DNA from: Clostridium sp. CAG:451
GTDB taxonomy: Bacteria > Bacillota_I > Bacilli_A > RF39 > UBA660
NCBI GenBank assembly: GCA_000438295.1
Contig: FR901075.1
Span: 1 to 20,716, forward strand
Reading direction: 5' to 3'
DNA: 20,716 nt
A program made the translations under genes and the position numbers. This document shows, piece after piece, positions 14,597 through 20,716 of the stretch; positions within the stretch are counted from its first letter, which is position 1, and each line of letters starts with the position of its first letter. Below the pieces are notes generated by a model, which saw only the letters and a program-made list of their open reading frames with translations, made no database searches and was not told where the DNA came from.

Positions 14597-15068
14597 TTTG
14601 TCTTTTCCTTAAAGTCATAATAAAATAAGTTGTAATAGGAATAATTACTACTATTAAATAACCAATACTACTAATTAAAATACTATAAATATAACCAAGA
14701 AAAGGAATACTTTTAATTGTTTTATCAGTACCTAAAACATATTCATCAGATAAAAATAAATTATTTTTAACAACATAGGTAGTTTCGGTTTGATTAGTAT
14801 TAATTATTTTTTTTACATTAGTAATTTTTAAACTCTTCTTACCCTTACTAGTATCATAGTATAAGATATTATCGCCTACTTTTATTTTTTCTTTAGTAAC
14901 TATTAGTAAGCTACCTTTCTTATAACTTTTTAAATTATTAGATAAACTAATTATAGTTCTATTACCTATCTTACTTCCTTTAAAAGGATTAATTGTAAAT
15001 AAGCATACTGTTAATATTATTATCAATATCAAGTATAAAACCATTCCTAAACTTTTAATTATCTTCAT
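14589..15068 (-). CDS. SipW-fold protein lacking catalytic residues
   Basis: The 159-residue protein has two terminal membrane helices (about 8-27 and 122-150) and a SipW-like core. Aligning IISLSNNLKSYKKGSLLIV (39-57) with a standard SGSMEPTxxxGD box puts Asn at the catalytic serine and Gly-Ser at Gly-Asp. The THR(V/I) histidine box aligns with ITNVKK (82-87), with no histidine. The ETTYVVKNNLFLSDEY segment replaces the KGDAN-type Asp box. It is thus likely an inactive homologue with a chaperone, scaffold or adaptor role. It is the first gene of the AAA+ operon, behind an extended -10 promoter, and overlaps the next surface protein gene by 8 nt. Confidence 0.72.
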   Translation of the reverse strand: MKIIKSLGMVLYLILIIILTVCLFTINPFKGSKIGNRTIISLSNNLKSYKKGSLLIVTKEKIKVGDNILYYDTSKGKKSLKITNVKKIINTNQTETTYVVKNNLFLSDEYVLGTDKTIKSIPFLGYIYSILISSIGYLIVVIIPITTYFIMTLRKRQNA

Positions 15069-15083
15069 ACTATCACCATACTA

Positions 15084-15092
15084 ATTGTACCA
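15084..15092 (-). promoter_or_regulatory. Extended -10 element of the AAA+/SipW operon
   Basis: On the minus strand, TGGTACAAT (TG-N-TACAAT) lies about 15-20 nt upstream of the first start codon at 15068. No convincing -35 is seen at 17 nt, consistent with an extended -10 promoter. Only a weak GGTGAT precedes the ATG. Confidence 0.4.
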
Positions 15093-15123
15093 AATTTCTA
15101 ATGAAAAGTCATCAAAGTATCAC

Positions 15124-15190
15124 AAAAAAGACACATGATATGTTAATATAGTTACTCGACCAAAAGAAACTACAATTCCATGTGTCTTTT
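15124..15190 (-). terminator. Terminator-like 12-bp inverted repeat
   Basis: AAAAGACACATG (15126-15137) and CATGTGTCTTTT (15179-15190) are perfect complements separated by 41 nt, which itself holds TAGTT/AACTA arms. On the minus strand the second arm is followed by a run of T (plus A at 15124-15129), so it can end the transcript of the 15215-15904 gene. The long loop is unusual. Confidence 0.5.
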
Positions 15191-15214
15191 ATATTGTATA
15201 TTTTAATTCATTAT

Positions 15215-15904
15215 CTATGCCTTTTTGCCATCTAAAATTTTATTTTTTTCAGTTTCATATTCTTCTTGTGTAATAGCATTATCATCTAATAGTTTTTTTA
15301 GTTGTTCTAATTTTAGATATTTATCATCATTAGTATGACTATTTGATGAGTTAGTTCTAGAATTAAGCTTATCTAATAAAGGGGTAACAATAGTTCCAAG
15401 AACCATTAATATTGCAAGTATAGACAACAATTTCCAATTTAATTCTGTTTCAACAAAAATTTCAATAAGTAGGAATAAGTCCATAATAATTGATAAAGTA
15501 ATTGTACTATTTCTAAAGATTTTAACTATCTTTTCTGTCGAATTAATCAGTAACAATAAACATATATGGCCAAAAGATATAGAAAGTAAAATACAAGTTA
15601 ATGCAAACTTCCATAACAAATTATCAAAAAAGTCAAAATTAAAAATTTCCCAAATCAATAATAAAAAGTAAATACAACTTACAAAACAAATTGTCATTCC
15701 TATAATAGGTATTAATTTATTTTTTGCTTTTTCATAATTTGTTGAACATATTAAACAAGGAATACTAAATCCAAATATAGTAACTGTTGTCAATAGTATT
15801 TTACTAGTAATATCATTCCATAAGTTCAAAATTATAATTGAAATACCCAATATTGCGTTTATTATAAATGTTATAATTAACGTTTTTAAAGCTACTTTTT
15901 TCAT
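15215..15904 (-). CDS. Multi-span membrane protein with C-terminal SHOCT-like helix pair
   Basis: The 229-residue protein has about six hydrophobic spans in residues 8-175. They are followed by a Ser/Asn/Thr linker and LKLEQLKKLLDDNAITQEEYETEKNKIL (about 196-224). That tail is the SHOCT pattern (short helical domain with G/N-x-I-T-x-E-E(F/Y)), usually found at the end of membrane or secreted proteins and thought to mediate oligomerisation. The function of the membrane part is unknown. AGGAG lies upstream of the ATG. It sits between the terminator of the TasA-like gene and its own terminator-like repeat, so it may be an independent unit inside the surface locus. Confidence 0.78.
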   Translation of the reverse strand: MKKVALKTLIITFIINAILGISIIILNLWNDITSKILLTTVTIFGFSIPCLICSTNYEKAKNKLIPIIGMTICFVSCIYFLLLIWEIFNFDFFDNLLWKFALTCILLSISFGHICLLLLINSTEKIVKIFRNSTITLSIIMDLFLLIEIFVETELNWKLLSILAILMVLGTIVTPLLDKLNSRTNSSNSHTNDDKYLKLEQLKKLLDDNAITQEEYETEKNKILDGKKA

Positions 15905-15937
15905 CTATATTTCGTCTCCTAATATAATAGTTTAAAG

Positions 15938-15959
15938 AAAAAAGCCAATTAAATGGCTT
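15938..15959 (-). terminator. Terminator of the major TasA-like gene
   Basis: On the minus strand AAGCCA and TGGCTT pair around a short TTTAA-type loop and are followed by TTTTTT. The hairpin overlaps the stop codon at 15958-15960. It separates the TasA-like gene from the SHOCT-tailed membrane gene. Confidence 0.7.
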
Positions 15960-16967
15960 ACTTCTTAGCAAATTGTAGAGTGAAAGAAATTTGTCCACCT
16001 GATGCATTATTTTCACAGTCAACATCTTGTCCTTCTACCCACATATATACTCTTACTTTAGTTACTCCTTTTTCAAGAGTAAATAATTCTTTAGCATCTT
16101 TATTTCCAACAGTTGTTTGAATTTCTGGTGTCATAGCTTGGAAGTTATCAGCTTGATCTGTTGCATTTGCTTTAGCAAGAGTAATTCCTGCTGCTGCATC
16201 AAATGTTTTTTTAATTCCAGAATATGGAACAATTGCATTACCAGTTCCTGCCTTTAATGTTGTAATACCATAAGTATCACGAGCATTTGCTACACCATAT
16301 GATGTATGTACATCATAGTTAGGTTCCCAAATTTTAACAGTTGAAGCTTCTCCAGTATTTAATCCTTGAATATTAGCAATTGTATCATCAGCAGTAGTAT
16401 GTCCTAAAGTTACAAAAGCAACTCTAGTAGCATTTTTAATTCCTTTATCTTCTTGATCTTTAAATTCAACTTTAGAATCAGCTGTTAAATCAACAGTCAT
16501 GTTATCATCTGTTTTTAAGAATACATCATAAGCGACAAACTTACCATTTGATGCTTCCCCTGAACCATGCGTTTCAGTAGATTTAGTTGAACTTAATATC
16601 CAATCACCTTGTTCATTAGCTGTTACTGTTCCTAAAAACATTTCCATTTTACCAGTAGTATCTACTTTTCCAACAGTTGATACTGGTTCAATTGCAGCTG
16701 GGATTTGATTAACTGCCGTTTTATATACTCCACCAGCTCCTGTTAAATCAGTATTAGTTAAAATTGATTTCCAGTTTTGACCATCAGCTGATATTTGAAA
16801 CCACCTTGAGCATTTACATTAACATCAATTGGATTAACTTTTACTGTTTGGTTAGATGTAAACCAGGCATATGTTGCAGTTCCTAGAAATAATCCAGTGA
16901 ATAATAGTAATAATAACAATAACATTAATCGTCTTTGTCTTTTTTTCTTTTTATTCTTCTTTTTCAT
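15958..16967 (-). pseudogene. Major TasA-like SipW-dependent surface protein, broken by a one-base deletion
   Basis: The N-terminal frame (ATG 16967) gives a Lys/Arg tip, poly-Leu core and FLGTATYAWFTSNQTVKVNPIDVNV, the classic SipW-dependent TasA/CalY start. It stops after 69 residues (TAA at 16758-16760). The -1 frame continues from about 16797 without interruption as SADGQNWK...VYKTAVNQIPAAIEPVS...MEMFLGT and on to TAA at 15958. Adding one T at GGTGGTTTC would give a single 336-residue protein reading GGFQISADGQNWK. The C-terminal part is Gly/Thr-rich with VRVYMWVEGQDVDCENNASGGQISFTLQFAKK, like other SipW-dependent proteins. A strong private promoter and terminator suggest a highly expressed fibre subunit. 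The break could be real inactivation or a consensus error. Confidence 0.8.
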
Positions 16968-17001
16968 ATTTCACTACTCTCCTTCTATCTATTATATAAG
17001 A

Positions 17002-17030
17002 ATATTATCATATTTTGTCGAACTGTTCAA
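17002..17030 (-). promoter_or_regulatory. Strong promoter of the major TasA-like gene
   Basis: On the minus strand, TTGAAC (17025-17030) and TAATAT (17002-17007) are 17 nt apart, and the -10 is extended (TGATAATAT). AGAAGGAGAG follows before the ATG at 16967. It is among the best promoters in the window. No terminator separates it from the operon upstream, so read-through is possible. Confidence 0.6.
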
Positions 17031-17035
17031 TATCA

Positions 17036-17596
17036 TTATTCATTTTTCTGTCTAGCATTGACACTTATTTCCACATCATCTATCATACTTTGATACACTT
17101 CATCATTATAATTACTTGGGAAATTGATTACTAGTTTGTAAGTATCAGTCTTTTTCACTTGATGTGTAAACTTTTGTAAAATAGACTTATATTTATAAAA
17201 ATAAGTATTATCAGTATCTTTTACTAATTCTTTAGTACTCATAATATTATCACTACTATCATTTAGATATAATTTATAAGTTACAGGAATATTAGTAGTT
17301 GTTCTAATTTCTAAACTATATTCTAAGTCTACATCACTTACTTTAGTATCATTAAAGTTTGAAACAGTAATTAAATAGTTATTATCTTTTCCATCTGGTT
17401 TAATATTAGATATTTTTAAATTTTCTGTTTCTGTTTTAGTATTTAAGATATAAAAAGCTACTTTACTTAAAGCATTTCCACTACTATTCGTTTCAAAAGA
17501 AGCATAGGTACTTTTTAATATAACTAATAAAATAAAGATGATTAGTAAGGTTATCGTTATTCTATTTATAGATAGAAACTTCTTCTTATTTATCAT
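17036..17596 (-). CDS. TasA-like SipW-dependent surface protein
   Basis: The 186-residue protein opens with a Lys tip, a long hydrophobic segment (about 12-29) and KSTYASFETNSSGNALSKVAFYI, the SipW-type cleavage region (T-x-A-x-F-x-x-S). The mature part is beta-rich (NYLITVSNFND, VDLEYSLEIRTTTNIPVTYKLYL, HQVKKTDTYKLVINFPS). This fits TasA/camelysin family fibre subunits or anchors. I start it at ATG 17596, with AAAGGTGAT upstream, rather than at the GTG at 17605 that lies inside the ribosome binding site. It then overlaps the SipW gene by 11 nt. It is the last gene of the upstream operon. Confidence 0.75.
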   Translation of the reverse strand: MINKKKFLSINRITITLLIIFILLVILKSTYASFETNSSGNALSKVAFYILNTKTETENLKISNIKPDGKDNNYLITVSNFNDTKVSDVDLEYSLEIRTTTNIPVTYKLYLNDSSDNIMSTKELVKDTDNTYFYKYKSILQKFTHQVKKTDTYKLVINFPSNYNDEVYQSMIDDVEISVNARQKNE

Positions 17597-18143
17597 CTTT
17601 ATCACCTTTCATCTTTATACCAGAATAGTAAATAGCAAAATCATCATTTTTACCAAGACGTCTTTTAGAGGTATAGGAAAAAGCTATGGAAAATAAAAAT
17701 ACCGTTGTACAAATCATAATAATTATTTTAGGAGTAGTAATTACTTTAAACCAAGTTCCATAGTTAGGAAGTATCTTTACTACTTTTCCAATAACACTAG
17801 TATTACTTACATTTTTATCTTCAGTATTATTAGCATCTCCTTTAGTTATATAACCATTAGCTGTTTCACTTATTATTCGGTGGGTAACTAAAACTTTATC
17901 ATCTTTAAAGGTAATAATATCACCTTTTTCGACATTTTTCGTCAATTTGACAATAATTAAATCATTAGTAGTAATGGTAGGTGCCATACTATTACTGCCA
18001 ATACTAAATACTGTATAGGAAAAGTAATTGACATAATCTTTACCTAAGATGTTTAAACTAATAAATGAGTATATACAAATTATAATTATTATGGTCAGAA
18101 TAATTTGTAAAGCATCACTAACTATCTTCATAAGCTTATTCAT
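17586..18143 (-). CDS. SipW-like signal peptidase I, catalytic motifs intact
   Basis: The 185-residue membrane protein has an N-terminal helix (about 10-33), a catalytic core and a C-terminal helix (about 134-158). The core shows SIGSNSMAPT (Ser52), LVTHRII (His88) and ITKGDANNTED (Asp103/Asp109), the Ser-His-Asp set of SipW/ER-type signal peptidases. It should cleave the TasA-like proteins encoded on both sides of it. ATG at 18143 follows the stop of the preceding TasA-like gene by 14 nt, and its own end overlaps the next. A second active-looking SipW (9473-10039) serves the other operon, so specificity may differ. Confidence 0.92.
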   Translation of the reverse strand: MNKLMKIVSDALQIILTIIIIICIYSFISLNILGKDYVNYFSYTVFSIGSNSMAPTITTNDLIIVKLTKNVEKGDIITFKDDKVLVTHRIISETANGYITKGDANNTEDKNVSNTSVIGKVVKILPNYGTWFKVITTPKIIIMICTTVFLFSIAFSYTSKRRLGKNDDFAIYYSGIKMKGDKDDK

Positions 18144-18157
18144 CTTATCCCCTCCTA

Positions 18158-18718
18158 CTACTTATATTGGCTAAATTTAATAGAAATAGGTATTTCTATC
18201 TCTTCAAGGCTACTTCCAATTCTTGAATCTAAGTCATTATACTTCTCATCATCTTGCCAACTAAAAGTAACTTTTATTGTATCTTTTTTTCCTCCCTGAA
18301 TTTCTTTTAAGGTCATTAACCTTTTATATTTACCATTATCAAGGGTTAATTCAGTACCATTAACACCTTCTATACTATCTATTTTTATATTAGGATATTT
18401 ATCAAGAGTGATAGCAAGCTCATAAGTAAAAGACACTTCTGTATCTTTTGGATCTATTATTAAGAGAAAAGAACCAGTAGTACCTGGAGCAAAATAGCCT
18501 TCACTTACGCCACTATTATTAGAATAGGTAATATCAGTAACAGTAAATGTCTCTTCCTTTCCTGTTAGATCATTATCATTGACATAAATATGCCATTTAG
18601 CTATCGCTAGTTCATTATCATTATCTATCTTAGTTTCAAATAAACCAAAACTAGTTTTTATTTGATAAAAGGTAAATATTAATAAGACTAGACTTAAAAC
18701 TATTAAAGTCTTTTTCAT
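18158..18718 (-). CDS. TasA-like surface protein
   Basis: The 186-residue protein has a short N-terminal hydrophobic helix (about 4-19) followed by KTSFGLFETKIDNDNELAIAKWHIYVND. This TasA/CalY-type N-terminus has a conserved aromatic, then A-K-W-x-I leading into beta strands. Strand-rich segments (EGYFAPGTTGSFLLIIDP, FTYELAITLDKYP, TIKVTFSWQDDEKYNDLDSRIG) resemble the fold of camelysin/TasA subunits. The ATG overlaps the stop of the inactive SipW-like gene (ATGA, 18715-18718), so the pair is translationally coupled. Confidence 0.75.
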   Translation of the reverse strand: MKKTLIVLSLVLLIFTFYQIKTSFGLFETKIDNDNELAIAKWHIYVNDNDLTGKEETFTVTDITYSNNSGVSEGYFAPGTTGSFLLIIDPKDTEVSFTYELAITLDKYPNIKIDSIEGVNGTELTLDNGKYKRLMTLKEIQGGKKDTIKVTFSWQDDEKYNDLDSRIGSSLEEIEIPISIKFSQYK

Positions 18719-19245
18719 TCTTCCTTAACCGTAACTGGTGTTTTTATCTCAATAATAACACGGTATATTTCATATAAAAATAATATTAATGTTGGTAAAA
18801 TAACAATTAATAAATAACCAAACTTAGATTCTAATACTCTTAAGATAGCTCCTAGTTTAGAATATATTTTAGCATCACTACACTTACCAATTAACATACT
18901 ACTAGATACTTCATGACTACCATTTATAGTAAATGTAGTTTCCGTATCATTTATTTTATCTTTTTTAGTAACTACTCCTAAATTAATAGTAACTTCACCA
19001 TTACTAACATCATAAAAAAACACTTCATCATTTATATTTACTAAATCATTATCAGGTTTAGTAAAGATAGCTAAATCCCCATTTTGATACTTAGCACTTT
19101 TCTCATTAATTATTATTAAACTCTTATTATTAAATTGGGTAACTTTATATTGATTATAACCTAATAGAAGAGTTGTAACTATTACAATTATAACTACATA
19201 AACAACTACTATAATGCCACCTAATATTTGTAAAACTTTCTTCAT
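18715..19245 (-). CDS. SipW-fold protein lacking catalytic residues
   Basis: The 176-residue protein has two terminal membrane helices (about 8-29 and 140-165) and a signal-peptidase-like core. Matching IINEKSAKYQNGDLAIF (45-61) to the usual SGSMEPTxxxGDLxIV box leaves no serine at the catalytic position (Glu48 by this alignment). The THR histidine box aligns with VTINLG (85-90), with Ile at the histidine, and FTINGSHEVSSS replaces the KGDAN-type box. It probably acts as an adaptor or chaperone rather than a protease. It heads the upstream SipW/TasA operon, with AAGGAGAG before its ATG, and mirrors the 14589-15068 protein at the head of the other operon. Confidence 0.72.
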   Translation of the reverse strand: MKKVLQILGGIIVVVYVVIIVIVTTLLLGYNQYKVTQFNNKSLIIINEKSAKYQNGDLAIFTKPDNDLVNINDEVFFYDVSNGEVTINLGVVTKKDKINDTETTFTINGSHEVSSSMLIGKCSDAKIYSKLGAILRVLESKFGYLLIVILPTLILFLYEIYRVIIEIKTPVTVKEE

Positions 19246-19269
19246 TTAAATACTCTCCTTATATTCTAC

Positions 19270-19299
19270 ATAATACCACAAATCATAAGCATTTGTCTA
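19270..19299 (-). promoter_or_regulatory. Promoter of the upstream SipW/TasA operon
   Basis: On the minus strand, TAGACA (19294-19299) and TATTAT (19270-19275) are 18 nt apart, with an extended -10 (TGGTATTAT). AAGGAGAG lies downstream, near the ATG at 19245. Confidence 0.6.
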
Positions 19300-19320
19300 C
19301 TTTACATATTATTTGTAAAG
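19300..19320. promoter_or_regulatory. Inverted repeat just upstream of the operon promoter
   Basis: CTTTAC and GTAAAG (19300-19305 and 19315-19320) flank a 9-nt AT-rich spacer, immediately upstream of the -35 element. It could be an operator, but a 6-bp arm in AT-rich DNA may be chance. Confidence 0.3.
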
Positions 19321-19330
19321 AAGAAAACTG

Positions 19331-19351
19331 AAAAAAGTCTATCTCTAGACT
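19331..19351 (-). terminator. Terminator after the DUF285 repeat gene
   Basis: On the minus strand AGTCTA-GAGA-TAGACT forms a perfect 6-bp hairpin followed by TTTTTT. It lies 8-30 nt beyond the stop at 19360 and insulates the SipW/TasA operon from the repeat-protein gene. Confidence 0.8.
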
Positions 19352-19359
19352 AATTCTTA

Positions 19360-19746
19360 TTAAACAACAGTTACATGATTTGTTCCACAATTTTTAAACA
19401 TATCTGTTACATAAGTAGATGAACCAATTACCCATTTATTAGAAACAGTTATTTGGGTTAATTTGCTACAGCTTTCAAACATATAATCCATATCAGTTAC
19501 TTTTGATGTATCAAAATTTCTTAAATCTAAACCTGTTAAACTGCTACAATCACCAAACATTTGTCCCATATTTGTTACTTTTGATGTAGCGAAGTTACTT
19601 AAATTTAGACTCGTTAAACCATGGCAATTCCAAAACATACCAGACATATCAGTTACTTTTGAGGTATCAAAATTACTTACATCTAGACTTGTTAAACTGA
19701 TACAAGCAGTAATAAAACATCGTATCCGCATTAGTAGATGAACCAA
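19360..19746 (-). pseudogene. Out-of-frame 3' part of the DUF285/BspA-like gene
   Basis: From about 19705 to 19360 this frame encodes three more 26-residue DUF285-type repeats (ISLTSLDVSNFDTSKVTDM..MF..C) and then the C-terminal cap LTQITVSNKWVIGSST...MFKNCGTNHVTVV with TAA. It is shifted relative to the upstream coding frame by four extra bases (AAGC or AGCA at about 19704-19707), judged against the matching site near 20092. The ATG at 19746 has no ribosome binding site and would give a non-repeat N-terminus. So this is probably an untranslated remainder, unless the shift is a sequence error. No sorting signal or membrane anchor is seen at the end. Confidence 0.7.
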
Positions 19747-20312
19747 TTACCCATTTATTAGAAACAGTTATTTGAGTTAATTTGCTACATCCATAAAACA
19801 TATATTCTACAGTTGTTACTTTTGAAGTATTAAAACTTCTTAAGTCTAGATTTGTTAAACTGCTACAATTATAAAACATACTATCCATATATGTTACGTT
19901 TGATGTATTAAAATTACTTAAATCTAGACTTGTTAAACTGCTACATTTATAAAACATTTTACTCATATTTGTTACTTGTGATGTATCAAAGTTACTTAAA
20001 TCTAGACTTGTTAAACCGCTACACTCTCGAAACATAAAACTCATATCTGTTACTTTTGAGGTATCAAAACTACTTAAATCTAGACTTGTTAAACTGATAC
20101 AGTAATAAAACATATTATTCATATCTGTTACTTTTGATGTATCAAAATTACTTACATCTAGACTGGTTAATTTGCTACATCCAGAAAACATATTACTCAT
20201 ATCTGTTACTTGTGATGTATCAAAGTTACTTACATCTAGACTTGTTAAGCTGATACATCCAGAAAACATAGCATTCATATTTGTTACTTCAGATGTATCA
20301 AGTGCTGACAAA
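19456..20312. repeat. 78-bp coding tandem repeats (DUF285 units)
   Basis: A diverged 78-bp unit (26 codons) recurs through both parts of the repeat-protein gene, visible on the plus strand as GTTACTT followed by TGATGTATC or GAGGTATC at steady spacing. These units supply homology for unequal crossing-over, which may explain the duplicated cap and the frameshift near 19705. Confidence 0.85.
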
Positions 20313-20716
20313 TCTATTGTTCCATCGTTATAAAATTCTGAAAAAAATTCAGCAAAATAACCTATCATATTTTCATTAGCAATAATTCCACCTTTTCCCC
20401 CTATCGTTAACTTATAAGCATAAGTAGTGTTGGTTTCAGATAGAGGTGTAGCATATATCGTCTTTGATATATCGTTAACTTTTTCATCATTTGAATATAT
20501 TTTGGCATTAGACGGTGCTGGTACTGGTGGTAATGGTCGCAATACCTCATCAGTTTTCTCTACATAAGCCATTACTGAGCCATCTTGAGCTTCTGATATA
20601 TCCCAACTTTCTGTAGCTGTTTCTGGTACTATATTATCCTTTTTTGTGATAATACTAGTTATTTTTGACCTATAATCATTAGTATGAAAGTCTGTTTCTG
20701 GTAAAGTGTGATTATC
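19673..20716 (-). CDS. DUF285/BspA-like repeat surface protein, 5' end beyond the window
   Basis: The frame is open from the right edge (20716) with no start needed at the internal ATG 20572; the extra upstream codons read WDISEAQDGSVMAYVE, a lead-in common in this family. About seven 26-residue (78-bp) leucine-rich-like repeats follow, pattern F.TS.VT.M..MF..C..LTSLD(L/V)S.. These are surface or adhesin-type repeats in gut and oral bacteria and protists. A cap LTQITVSNKWVIGSSTNADTMFYYC closes the array, after which a frameshift adds 11 unrelated residues and stops. The signal peptide would lie outside the window. DUF285 proteins are often secreted; the ligand is unknown. Confidence 0.88.
   Translation of the reverse strand, partial: DNHTLPETDFHTNDYRSKITSIITKKDNIVPETATESWDISEAQDGSVMAYVEKTDEVLRPLPPVPAPSNAKIYSNDEKVNDISKTIYATPLSETNTTYAYKLTIGGKGGIIANENMIGYFAEFFSEFYNDGTIDLSALDTSEVTNMNAMFSGCISLTSLDVSNFDTSQVTDMSNMFSGCSKLTSLDVSNFDTSKVTDMNNMFYYCISLTSLDLSSFDTSKVTDMSFMFRECSGLTSLDLSNFDTSQVTNMSKMFYKCSSLTSLDLSNFNTSNVTYMDSMFYNCSSLTNLDLRSFNTSKVTTVEYMFYGCSKLTQITVSNKWVIGSSTNADTMFYYCLYQFNKSRCK

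Noticed and set aside
15813..16025. Minus-strand 70-aa frame
   Set aside because: It overlaps the end of the TasA-like gene, a terminator and the start of the SHOCT-tailed gene in another frame.
16790..16805. Programmed -1 frameshift in the TasA-like gene
   Set aside because: No slippery heptamer of the X-XXY-YYZ form lies in the right frame and no clear stimulatory hairpin is seen, so a simple deletion or consensus error is more likely.
19456..20312. CRISPR-like array
   Set aside because: The periodic repeats are 78-bp coding units with continuous reading frame and variable sequence, typical of DUF285 protein repeats.

Overview
The window is AT-rich, with TAA, TAG and TGA all used as stops, AGGAG-type ribosome binding sites, and the ftsY-ylxM pair. 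This suggests a low-GC Bacillota/Bacilli-like bacterium. DUF285/BspA repeats and many SipW/TasA-like genes fit an uncultivated, host-associated lineage (RF39- or Erysipelotrichia-like); that placement is inference. Almost all native genes lie on the minus strand, so they read from right to left.

Left part (1-5415): an anchored extracellular protein of unknown function; an ABC-F ATPase with unusual motif losses; the SRP module ftsY, a small membrane protein and ylxM; a small XRE-like helix-turn-helix protein; and a protein with an ADP-ribosyltransferase-like R-STS-QxE pattern.

Middle (5513-8924): a plus-strand lipoprotein gene of the SsuA/TauA/NMT1 substrate-binding type is interrupted by a 2,755-bp element. 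The element carries a large serine recombinase, an S51-peptidase-like protein and a 63-aa protein. Both junctions share TAGCAGAAG. Joining the element ends on paper gives an 18-bp-arm near-palindrome (15/18 matches) around AGAA, a convincing attP. Joining the outer ends restores the reading frame. The host gene is also truncated at its 3' end.

Right part (8893-19245): a cell-surface locus. One operon (19245-17036) encodes an apparently inactive signal-peptidase-fold protein, a TasA-like protein, an active-looking SipW peptidase and a second TasA-like protein. A likely major TasA-like subunit (16967-15958) follows with its own promoter and terminator, but has a one-base deletion. After a SHOCT-tailed membrane protein, a second operon (15068-8893) has the same bookends: inactive SipW-like protein plus surface protein at the head, active SipW plus TasA-like protein at the tail. 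Between them lie an unknown protein, a membrane/coiled-coil protein, a McrB-like AAA+ ATPase and a DUF2357-like protein with no visible nuclease. This ATPase-plus-SipW/TasA combination is the best candidate here for an undescribed system, possibly an energised surface-filament or export apparatus. The membrane/coiled-coil and AAA+ frames are separated only by one in-frame TAA, so they may be a split single protein.

Right edge (19360-20716): a DUF285/BspA-like repeat protein, open at its 5' end and frameshifted near 19705. The window thus holds three or four locus-breaking lesions (a stop, a -1, a +4 and a 3' truncation), which suggests decay, phase-type variation or consensus errors.
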